Below are positions 12,301-24,300 of a stretch of 64,000 nt of DNA, one piece after another. The stretch covers positions 24,182,697-24,246,696 of the forward strand of contig NC_087068.1 in NCBI RefSeq assembly GCF_963678635.1, in the 5' to 3' direction. Below the pieces are notes generated by a model that made no database searches, had not been told where the DNA came from, and saw only the letters and a list, made by a program, of their open reading frames with translations. A program made the position numbers and the translations under genes. Source of the DNA: Symsagittifera roscoffensis (Eukaryota > Xenacoelomorpha > Acoela > Convolutidae). Positions within the stretch are counted from its first letter, which is position 1. Every line of letters begins with the position of its first letter.

Positions 12301-15300
12301 TCGGTTCTTAACTTCTGGAATATCGCTAGTCGATCGGCGCAAGTTAGAGCATGATTCTGATATTTTATTCTCTTCAAGTCTACCCAATTGATTAGTAGCT
12401 CGGTATGAATCTCCTCTCATTGGTCTTAATTACCATCAATGTTTACATAGTTACGTAAATATATGATGCAGCTCTATTTTAACATCAAGGTGAATTATGT
12501 AATCTATTAAGTTAGAATGGCTAATATAGAATGAATGACATCATGAAGGGATGTCACACGACCTCACAAGAAGAAGTCTTCCCGGGTGGTTGAAGTGTTT
12601 CATCAGATACATTTACAATAATTCACATAATAATTTAAGACTGCTTTTGATTTAGAATATGTACATTTATCAATAAGATATGGATCTATCAAAACTTATA
12701 TCACAATAATTTAATATACTCATAGTATTAGAAGCACAGGTTATTACTTCAATTTTTAAAATGAGAGAAGATAAATTATTTTTAAATTAAATGGGAGATT
12801 TTTAAGCCACCTTGAGTCGGGGGTTTGGAAGTTTAGGAGATAGATGATAAGGTCAGATAAATGATACAATGATTTATTCAGTTGTCAACTATAACTACAT
12901 TTACACGGCAAGAACTGTCGTGTGAGTAGCTGACTAGTTTTGATCGTCGTTTCGTTTCAAGTTCTGGTATCGCTGTTTTCGTTCGTTGTTGCATGTCATT
13001 CTTTTTGCTCGTTTGATGCTGAAGTCTTTTTGAAATGAGGCGGTGTGATTCTAATCGTTGCCTCATAGGTTGTGAATTGATTATCAACAGCTTAACAGTG
13101 ATATGTTTTGTTGATTTATTCACGATTTGTTTTTGAAATTTTTCAACTAGCGAAGCAGTTTGTACCTTATTGTACTTGCTAATAAGTTGAATTGTCCTCT
13201 TCTGTTCGTTTTCTATTTTTCAGAAGTCTTCTTGTCTTCTTCGTATGGGCGTTTTGTGCCTTTGTTGGCTTACTCCCTGAAAAAAGGTGATAAAACTCTT
13301 TTTTTTTTTTCGTTAAGTCAGAGTTCCACTTGTTCAACGATGTTTTTGCATTGGTAGCGATCATCATCTTTTGTGTAGTGTCTGGTTTTTGTGTTTTCCA
13401 TTCGTTTCTTATACTGCAGCTGCACTTCACTCCTATAGGCTATTCAGTCTATTTGCTGGTTCGCCTGAGCAAAATTTGGCGTCAGTTAGAGTTAAAATTG
13501 ATGAATTTCAGTTATTCATCAAATTTGTTGATATTTTTGATGTTTTGTTTAGCTTTTAAAAATCGCGTGTTGATTTTCAGCATTGCTTTTAACCTTTCAG
13601 GGTTGTCCTAACAATTACGTTGGATCTTTTTGGGCACATTTGAGGGTTTTCTTTCCGCATTTCTGCAAGGATATCCCTCGAAAGTTATTTTTCTTGTTTT
13701 GCCCTATGTTAATACATGGGAATGTGGTAAATTGATGTATGTCACCAAGTGTTAGTCTGCTAGTGGACCGACTTCGTGCCTGTTCGTCATTAGTGATGAG
13801 ATGATCAATAAAATAAAAATTTTGAATTTCCGTCGACTCGTTAGACAAGGAGGAAAAACTTTTTTATTCGTAATGCTTAAACATGAGCAACAGGTTGATT
13901 TTTCGAGATCTCACGAAGTTGATGTCTGCTAGTGGACCGACTTCGTGCCTGTTCGTCATTGGTGATGAGTTGATCGATGAACCAAAAAATTTTGAATTTC
14001 TGTCGACTCGTTAGACAAGGAGGAAAAACTTTTTTATTCGTAATGCTTAAACATGGGCAACAGGTGGATTTTTCGAGATCTCACTAAGTTGATGTCTGCT
14101 AGTGGACCGACGTTCTGTACGTACCTTAGTTGGTCTATGGAGGTGTTCCCCAGGTTCAAAGCTGTAGCATTGCGTATTTTGTGACTTTGGCGTCAATTTT
14201 TCAGAAAAGCTCAACTTGAGGAAATGAGTTTTTCTCGAACTTTTCTTTTTTTTCCGTTTCATTTTCATCATTTTTTTTTCAATTGCATCGATTGGGTGTT
14301 TATAGAGCTGATAATGTTTAGAATGCATGCGTGAACGGTACTAGCTGATATCCTGACAGCTCGTCATACATAAATGAATATTTTGATGTTTGTTTTATCA
14401 AAAATGTCGCAAATTAGGCTGAAAACTCTACTTTCTTTCAATTTATCAAGTCCACATCCAATTTTTGGCATGGCTATCGCGTTTATTCCTTTCTGCAATA
14501 GCTGCTGCTTCATGCAGTTGAGGCTTCTTGACAAATCGTAGTATGTTGGCTTGTCAAAGAATTGTGGTTTAGTGACTAAATTGAAGATTGACTTATTTTC
14601 CCAAGGCAGAGAAACTGAAACTGATGATCCAACTATCGGTGTTTCAATGCTTTTAAGGGTTGGTCTGATACATGGGTATGCGCTGTTGATCTGCTTTGCT
14701 ACTCCTTTTGTCATTTGAAAGTCACTTGAGACGCAGTGAACTATAGAGCCAGGGAACTTTAAAACATCACCTTTTCCAACAAAGATATTTGGCTCATAGA
14801 TTGCATTTACCGAATCTTTGCTACTGCCTGGTCCATCTTTTCGTTTAGTCAATTGTTTCGCTCGCTTCATGCTGTCCTTAATAATATTCCTTTTCGCCTC
14901 TCGTGGAGGAAAGTCTTCATTAGCCTCCGCTTTCTTTCGTATATTTGCTTTATTGTCATTCTGCGCTGATCGTGGACTGAATGTAACAGGAGCCACTTCG
15001 TGTCCGTAAGCGGTTCGGAGTCCATACCTTCGCGGTTGTTTTGGGCGGCTGGGTATTGGATGATATCGAACATCATTACTGAACCGAAGTTGGGCGTGAA
15101 TACGGTCTCTAGCTTCGGCTGCTGCTTTTTTTTCGAGCAACTGGCTGTGGTTCGCGAAACAATTCGTCGAGGTTGTATCCCTCGGGATCAGAGTCGTTGT
15201 TGGGTAATCTTTCATGGACCTGCTCATTAATGACAACCAGTGGTGGTGCAGCTGGTAGTTCAAATGGTGGTAACTCCGGCACATGTATTGCTCCTGGGAT

Positions 15301-18300
15301 TGGAGGTGGATCCGGCGGTGGTGGTATTACTGGTACTGGGACCGGTTGTGGTGCCACTATTGGTGCTGCTGGAATTGGCTCTGGCGCGGGTGCTGCTCCA
15401 ACTGCTGGCGCTCCAAAGGGTACTGACAGTCTGATTCTAGCTGGTGCGGCTGGTTGATCGTTTTCGTCACTATTATCAGGTTGGATCTCATCTAAGAGTT
15501 TCGGCAAGTTTTCGTCGAAAAGTCCTGGTTCGCTTCGGTATTTCCCGAGTGAGGGATCCGTTTGGAACTTCGTTGGATCTATTGGATCGACATCATCTGG
15601 CTGATGCTGTGGATCAACTGGTCTGAGACGAATTCGATGCACACATTGAGTGTAGTTAGTTCCAACTTTCCGAATTATGTAGTTCGAATTTGTTAATACT
15701 TTCTCAACTCTGTACAGGGGTATCCAGACTTGCATTGATTTGCTTCCAAAGTCTGATTGAGTAGTCAACAGAGGATTTAGTAGTAGACAAAATGATTCAA
15801 CTTTGAGGGGCTGCGCAAGTGCCTTTTGATCGTAATAACCTCGACACTTGTGGTACGAAGAAATCAAGTTCTTTTTTGTTTCTTTGAACTTTTCTAGCAT
15901 CGCATCTTGCATCGCCGTGACGAAGTCTGATTCTGCTGTTACTGCTTCCATTGCTTTCGTCGAAAAGCGAAGATCAAGTGGTTTTGTCGGTTCTCTTCCA
16001 TGAACCTTGGGCAGCATCCAATTGATGAAGAGTATGACGTATTGTGGATAAATGTTGCCAATGGGACATATTTGTGCCAGTCTGACCATTGTTCATTAGT
16101 ATTCAGCTTCAGGATCCTTTTTAGAGGTCCATGAGATCGCTCGACAAGACCAATTGATTGTGGATGTTTCAGCGTTGCATGGTTGATTTGGACTTCTAAT
16201 AGAGTTGTCAATTCATGCATTAGCTCCGACGTGAATGTCGTTCCGAGATCTGCGATTATCTTTTTCGGTATGTAGCTTTGCATGAAAAATGTTTTCGTGA
16301 GTTCCCTTGCAACTGTATCAGCGCTAGCGTTCGTCAATGGTGCTGCAAACAAGTACTTGGAGAAGACATCGATTCCAGTTAAAACAAATTTGTACACTGG
16401 GGACTTCATTGGTCCAACAATATCGATTTGCATCATGTCTCCTGGAAAGCATTGCAAAGAAGAGATTGGCTGCAATGGCGGAATTTGATATTTTGCAGAT
16501 TCGCTTTTGAGTTGCAAACATGTTAAGCAATTTTTGATTGTGTTAGTTAAGAATTCGGTGAATCCTGGAAAGTAGAATCGTTTTCTGAACTCTTCTGTGG
16601 TTCTTGTCATTCCCAGATGTCCACCAGTTCGAGAGTTGTGAAGTCGATACACAACTTCATTCCAAAGATGTTTTGGTAGGCAGTATTGCTTATGTTTTAC
16701 CTGTCCCATGTCATCATAGAAATTTCGATAAAGAAATTCGTCGTCAATTACCAGCCGATTGAATTGCTTGGCATACTTCTTCTTGCGGCTGCTTTCGTAC
16801 GTGAGATTTGGAATTTGATCATTGCGTTTCCAATCCCTAACTTCTACTATATCAGGATCTTTGTCTTGTTCATTTTTCAAGTTGAGTACTTCGTGACTCA
16901 TATTCAGGTCACTGAAAACATCAGCAGGATCAGGGTATTGTACTGCTGCGATGATTGGTCTCGTTATTCGGACAAAATTTTGCGGTTGGATGGTGTCGCT
17001 AGCTTCCTGCGAGCTTAGCTCTCTCATAACGTTTTGATACAGTCCGAGTTCTAGCAATTGTGCTCTGAGGTTGTCATCGATCTTCTTCTTTTCGGGAAAT
17101 GCCTCATCCATTGAGTGGATCAAGTTCAGAGATGCGTCCGGTACTTTCGCTGTGGCTTCGATCTGTATTTCTCGCACTGGTATTTTGTCCGTTAATTTCA
17201 GAGACAGCGAAGCTGATGGGTCAGTTTGCATTCGGGACAAAAAATCTGCTGCATAATTCGCTTTTCCAGGTATATGCGCGATAATGATGAATGCCATGAC
17301 GCGGTCCAAGAAATTCCAAACTGAGGGTGGAATTGTCTTCGCTTGGAAAAATTGTGTTAAGCTTCGATTGTCGGTCAGGATTATCACTGGTTTTAATGAT
17401 CCCCAGATGAAGTGAGAAAAATGATCGAGGGCAAAGTATAGTGCTAAGAACTCCTTATAGTAGATGGAGAACTTCAGTTGTGCAGTGTTGAAGAGTCGTG
17501 AACCAAATGACACTGGTGAATATGTTTTCATTTCACCTTTGTTGTCAGTTTTCACATAGTCTTCAACCATTAGTACGAAACCTGTTCCATGATAGCTTGC
17601 ATCACAGAGTATTACGTATTGTAATCCTGGTTTTGGTAAGCGGAGTGTTATGTCCGTTGCCTGAATTAGATCATGTTTTAGCACTTCGAGACTTTTCTGA
17701 TGCTCCTCATTTGTTTGAAACGCTATATCTTTTCTGAGTAGGCGATAAAATGGTATCAGTTTTTCATCTAGGCTTGGCATATTATTCCGGAAGAATTGAA
17801 CAAATCCGATTAGTCGTTTAACCTGTTTTACACTTTGCGGCATTTTAATTTTTTCAAGGAACGTCGAAATTTTCTCTTGTTCAGGTGATATTCCTGCTGG
17901 TGTAATTATGTTACCAAGAAATTTCATTCGTTGTGTTCCTATTTCGCATTTATTCGGTGATAACTTTAATCCTGACTTCCGTACACATTCAAAGATTTTT
18001 GAAAGAGTCGGTATTAGTTCATCAAAATTGTTCACTGCGCTTCCTATGTCATCCATGAACTGTGTACATAAGTCGGCTGCTAAGCATGGATCAAGATAGT
18101 GACGTATGAATGAACTGAAACCCGTTACTGATTTGCTTAGACCTTGAGCTAGGCATTTGTATGCATAAGTTCGTGAACCGAAATTAAATGCCAGAAGTTG
18201 GACTGAAAGGTCATCTGCCATTTGCACACAGTGGTATGCTTGCGAACAATCAAGTTTGGTAAACAAGCTCTTTCCTGCGAAGTGGTTTGATGCATCGGTC

Positions 18301-21300
18301 ATGTTTGAGATCGGAAAGTTGCTGTTGATATAGTCAATCTTTAGTGAATGATTTATCCTTCTGAGGTCAATCAACATCCGCAATTTACCAGATGGCTTTC
18401 GATGTGCAAACAATGGACTGCTATGTTTTGAATGTGACAATGTTGTTATAAGTCCATAATAATGCATTAGGGCAAGTTCCACTGTCAATTCTTGTCGCAA
18501 ATGTATCGGCGTAGGTGGGCCTTGTGTGTACAAAGGTCGTGTGTGTTCCGGTTTCAGTTTGATTTTGAGATCGGAATTGTAACCAACATCAAATCTATGT
18601 TTGGCGAAGATGTCCGAAAATTCAACAAGCAAATCTTCTACTTTTGACCTTTGCTCTTGTGTCAACACCGAATTCTCCCACTTAAAATTCTTGATAAATG
18701 TCAATCGATCTTGAAAGTTTCTTTTCGGTTCAGTTTTTTCGAGACCTTGAAAATGAAGAATTTGGTCGTAAATGTCACGTTGGATTTGTGGAAGTAATTC
18801 AGGGTTTTGACATGTTTCAGGTGTAGGAAACCAAAATTTTTCATACTCGGGTTGGCGTTGCTGTTGAGACTGCTGATTATCACAATTTTGCTGAATTACC
18901 TCGTTAATGCCCATTTCAATATCGTCTGGATTATTCATTTTTGCAAAAGCAAGCATTTCTGCATCAATTGGTATGAGATTTTCGGCTTCTTTTAGGGTCA
19001 GAATTGAAAATTTTCCAGTTTCAGTTTTGAAAGGCAAGGTCACGTGGTGATCAGTGATGTTAAATGCAGTTATGTACAGCAGGTTATTTTTCATAGCTTC
19101 ACTAATTGAGGAAGTGAATGCAATTTCGCAATTTTCTTCAAATTCTTTCGATGGGATTACGATTCAGGTTGTTTTTGCCATGTCCTGGCATGCGTCCTTT
19201 AAATGACATTCTACAAGAATTGTTTGATGCGGAGCTATTGTTTGACGTTTTGTTAGAGTCAGAGGGAATTTTTTCACTCGATTAATTCTTCTAGGTTCGT
19301 TTGGAGGTTTTATCTTGTTAATTTGCAGAGTCAGGTCTGGGAAATGAAGTAAAGTATACTTGGCACAGACATGAATGTGGTGTTTTTTGTAGAACGGATT
19401 TCCTAGAATTATTGAGTTGGCCGCGTGTAGAACGAGAAAAGATTCTACAAATGTCATATCTGCCAATCTAAATTCTATTGTTACTTCTGTTTCAATTGGC
19501 ACGAGTTGTCCTCCTGCCATTCGTACTCGCTTAAGTTTCGATTCACTTATTTTAAGAGGGCGGTATAGAGATTTTTCATCTTTTAAGTCGTCGAATGTCT
19601 GTTTTGAAATGACATTTGCGCAGGCTCCTGTATCAACCAGGGCTCTTCTTTGTAATCGCAATGAGAATCGTAACTTTGTGTACGTCAAAACTGTTCCTTC
19701 CGCTGGAATTATTGCGTAAAGGTTGATTATCTCATCGGGTTGAATTGATTGTTTTGATGATTTAGATGATTGAAATGATTTGGGGGGCTGACTCGGTGGC
19801 TTTATTAGTTTTTTAGCTCATTTGGAAACATGAGCGTTGTATCTTGTTCTTGTGGTTTTTGTCTCCACCAGCATTGACTTGCTGTGTGATAAATCTTTCC
19901 ACAGATGTCGCAGCGTTTTGCTGGTCGAACCCTTGGTGCAGAAGGTCCATCGGGGAATTGAATTTTAGCTTGCGCTGTCTGATTTCCAGTGAAGTGTTGT
20001 TGTTGTTGCAGGTAGTTCGCGTTTGGTTGTACCTGTGCTGGTTGGATTTGCACTATCGGTGGATTTTGCTGCATATTTTGGTACTGTTGGTATAGGTACC
20101 ATGGAGGATATTGCTGAGGTGCAATTGGTCCCGTATTTTGGAAATTAGGCTGATTATTTCTAAATCCAAATTGATGTTGCCAATTATTTCTGTTTTTTCC
20201 TTTCCTGCCACTTTGTTGCTGTCCAGGCAAATTATTTTGATTTTGATTACCACTAAACTGACCATTTTGGTTGGTGTTGTTCTTGTTTTGTTGAAAAGGC
20301 GGATTCGATTGTTTCTTTGACTGCTCAGCTATTTGTGATCTCATTTCGTTGATCTGCTTCTCAATTTGTTCCTGATTTGTGGACAATTTTGTGAGAGCAC
20401 TGATTAAATTTTCTGAGACTCTGTCATTTACTTCATTAAATCCGTCTTCCGGGTAATCTTCTTTTCGGCATACTTCTCGAATCCTGATTTGCTTCTTTGT
20501 CAAATTACACAATTCTTGGACAGTAGTTGCTTGTGGTTGCTCCATCAATTTTGATCGTAGCCAGTTTGGCATTCCTTTTATGAACAATCGTCTAACTTGT
20601 TCATTGCGATTATCATTTACTGCATCTATTCTTTCTTGTCTTTGTGCAGTTTCTCGATGAAATCTCGCCGTGTCTGCTACTAATGGTGCTCCGTTTAATG
20701 CAACATCGATTGGTTCGACAGCTGGCAAATCTGGCGTTGGATACGCTCGTTGCGCTTTATTCGTCAAGTTCACCAAGAAGTTCTCGGGTGAATCGGTTTT
20801 AAGAGTCGTACCGGAGCTGTTCTAACTTCAGTACGTGGACTTCCTGGAGCTGCGGATTGCAAAAGTGATCCCTTAGAGCTGCGAGGCTGTTCTCCACGTT
20901 CGCTCTTATTGCTGCTGGCAGCGTCTGGTAAAACCGTAGTGCCGCTTCTCGTAGATGTAGTTGTAAGAAGTTCGCTTGTTGGCCAGGGTCGATTCCCGCT
21001 ACTCCGATGTATCCTCGGAACAATTGCTCAAACTGCTGAAAGTCATCTGTTTCCGTTCCTCCGTAAAGTTCGACCGAAATTTGCGCGTGTGCCATCTTAT
21101 TACAATTGAATGAATATCAGGGTGATACAGTTGATGATAAGATACAGCACTTATTCAATTTAGGGGGAACACTAGGGAGTTTGTTATATAAATTAGCTGT
21201 TAAAGAAGGCTAGCAGTATCACTGATCAGGTTTATTGATGCAATTATATGGTTGTGCTAAAGTTTCCGTTACTTCACTTCTATGGCGGGGAAACTTAATG

Positions 21301-24300
21301 ACAATTATATCAATTTACTGCAAGTTTGAGTTTTGAGTTTGTTTTTAACTAACTGTTTTGTTGATTGTTGAAAAACCTGTAGATCTGTTTTCTTTGTCTG
21401 CCTTGTCAGTAGCTCAGCTGTCCTGCCTTCTGACTGGAACAAGAAGTAGTGATGTTGTAGGTCACAATCCACATCTGCTTCTGTAGATTGGAGAGACTTT
21501 CCGCCCGGAGATGTTGAGAAGTTGAGACTGTCTTCTTTTTCTCCCTGTCTGTCTCGGTTGTTCGCTGAAAGTTGCTCTGCTTTCCACATCTGAGCGTTGC
21601 TGGGTGAAACGGGTTGTGTTGCCCTGTTCTGTTTCAGCAAAGTGCGGTTGTCGTTGTCCGCTCGTGTGATGAAGATTGCAATTGCCGATGACTTTTGGTG
21701 AATCCAGAAGTAGAATCTTCCGCGACAGTCACCATGTGATATAGTGTCCCTCCGGATGGCTGTGGACAGCTGTATCGTCGTTTATTGATAATGTTGTAAG
21801 CTGTTCCAATATTAATTAGCGCTACTGGCTATCAATTGTTATGTCTTGTTTCCATAATTTATATGTCTCGAGCGGTTAAGACTTATCTTGCTTTTAAGGA
21901 CGCAGGATTCGGTTCTTAACTTCTGGAATATCGCTAGTCGATCGGCGCAAGTTAGAGCATGATTCTGATATTTTATTCTCTTCAAGTCTACCCAATTGAT
22001 TAGTAGCTCGGTATAAATCTCCTCTCATTGGTCTTAATTACCATCAATATTAAGTAAATATATGATGCAGCTCTATTTTAACGTCAAGGTGAATTATGTA
22101 ATCTATTAAGTTAGAATGGCTAATATAGAATGAATGACATCATGAAGGGATGTCACAAAAGGTTTTAAAGGTGAAAGTTGGGTCGGATTTTTTACAAAGT
22201 AATGTGCACCATGATAGTGATAGTAAATTATTGAGTAATTGTTGTCTTTTTCATTTTTTGTGTAAAGTTAACCCGATTTAAGATAAACGAGTTGAGCATT
22301 TCATTTTGTTCGTTTTAACCGTTTGTAATTAATTAGCGATGTATTAACTTGAAAAGTAAAATTTCGATAAACCGCTTAAAATACGCTCGAATAAAAAAAG
22401 TTCATGCAACTTAATGAAAAACTGCAAAAAAATGTCTTAATGGCTTTAATAACCGAATCACTTTTTTTGGTATCAGTGAATTAGGGGAGAAATCATAAAG
22501 CTTGTTTAAAGCACTTCGTAGGCTTCTCATGTGTGTGTCATCAAACGTAGTAGACATTTTTATGCGTCGTGCTGAGTCTTTATAACCGGGTACTTGATTT
22601 TTCCCTTGAATATCTGTGTTCACAGGATTCATCTACGGGTCTCCTTCATTGAAAATAATCAAACAGAAAATTTTATTTTATGGTTTTATAATAACGATCA
22701 GTCCGATTCAAGTTCTTCTTCTTATGTTAGTTTTAACTTTACCAACTCGATTTAAGGCTTAATTTTTGGCTTAATTGGTTTCGCCGTGTGTAATATCGTC
22801 TTAGTTACCTAATGTTGGTTCTTTTATGAGTAAAAGGGTTTTATTGTGCGTGATTGTGTGTTTGTTGGGGGAGGGAGACTTGGTTTTTAGGGCTTATTGA
22901 ATTTTTTCTGCCCCGAGGGTTTCTACTCTGGTGTTTTCGGCTTTGTTACCGCTTGATAATTTTTCTCTCGATACAAGTTTTATTTTTGGTTGCCTTGCCA
23001 TATTTTTCTGTCAAAATTATTCTTTTTGTTCTGATAGATATACGTTTTTAGACTTTTTGATTTTTTTTGAATAATAGCCGTTGTCTTGAATTGTATCGCA
23101 AGTGGTGCGAATCTCGGCTTCGCAACTGTTACAGCCAGTTAATCAAAATGCCCTAATTATTTCGCAAATCAGAAGTCGCAAAACAAATACTTGAATCTGA
23201 CATCTGATCAATAAATATGTTTTCAGTATTTCTGCAATATAAATTTTTGGGTTATTGGAGTTTCATGAATATTTTGGTAAACTACCTGATTTTATAAATA
23301 TCCCTTCTTTTTTCGCTCAAAATATTGATTCGTCTTCAAAGGTTTCGACTAGTCTTGTATCAGCTTATTCGCCTCATATTGCGTCGTCTGAAGGGCGATA
23401 ACAAATTGTATGTCTGTGTGTGCTAGGGAATGTGAAGTGTGAAAACTTTTGAAAATGTTTGTAGCTCAAAATTTATTTGGAGAAATTTTTTTCGACTCAA
23501 CTCAACCGTGAAATTTTTTTTCGAACGCGTTGATTTTGTTCTTTAGGCTAGCTTTCATGTGTTTTGTATTGGGAATAGTGCGAAGCTTTGATTCGCCTCT
23601 GTGTTCGTTTTTTCAGTTATAGCCTCGAAATTGACTTCAGTCAGCCGGCTGCACGTGTTACTATTTGGGGTGTTCGAAACAACTTCGAGCATATGCGAAT
23701 TATATCATTTGATTTGCGATTTTTTGCGTTGCAGCTGCGCGTGAGAGTCTGAATGTGATGTTCGAAGATGTGAGCAAGAAGGTGAAGGGCAGTCAGGAGA
23801 GCGAGAGAGCAGAAGTTGAGCAGAGGATCAGCAGACAGAGGAGGGACATCATAGCTGTCTACAAGGGAAGAGGCAGGTTGATATGGGTCAGAGATGGTGG
23901 CGACAACAACAGCAGTTCAAGAGGTCTGTCCTTACTTAAATACTCGGTCTCAGTCTTTTTCCCTGTGAGTTGCTAGCTTATAATAGTTTGATTGAAAAAA
24001 AAACAGTAATGATTGAATAAATTGACTTGATCACATGTTTCATTTAACCACTCAAGTCCCAGAATAATTTTTCATTAAAATGGTTGGCTGTTTCCATGTG
24101 AGTTACTAACTTATGATATATTATTATAAGCTAGCAACTGTAATAATAATAACAACCAATTATTAAAAATAATTGTTGTTTCTGTGAGTCGCTGAGGATC
24201 TATGAAAAGCTATCCAGTCTGTTTAAGCATAGTCCGTTTCTCTATTTTACTCACATGAAAACAAGATGTTACTCCGATAAGCATTAATATTAACCTGTGA

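Larger units (their letters stand above)
12129..22157 (-). mobile_element. Ty3/gypsy LTR retrotransposon carrying a macro domain
   Basis: A 10.0-kb element on the minus strand inside SMG6 intron 6. It is bounded by LTRs starting TGTGATATAG and ending GATGTCACA, with a perfect 5-bp target duplication AAAGG (12124-12128 and 22158-22162). Order in element orientation: 5' LTR, primer-binding candidate, leader, gag, -1 frameshift site, protease, RT, RNase H, integrase, proline-rich linker, macro domain, 3' non-coding region with a 170-bp duplication, 3' LTR. The two LTRs differ by about 5-7 substitutions and two indels, so the insertion is recent. Four reading-frame breaks (gag internal, TGA between protease and RT, within the integrase C-terminus, and an 8-A run) suggest this copy is defective or contains assembly errors. 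No env-like ORF seen. Confidence 0.95.

Noticed and set aside
12878-14328. An envelope gene in the 3' region of the macro-carrying gypsy element
   Set aside because: The ORFs are short and highly charged, with no signal peptide, membrane segment or Cys pattern.
15173-15457. Gly-rich + strand ORF of 94 codons
   Set aside because: Antisense of the proline-rich integrase-macro linker.
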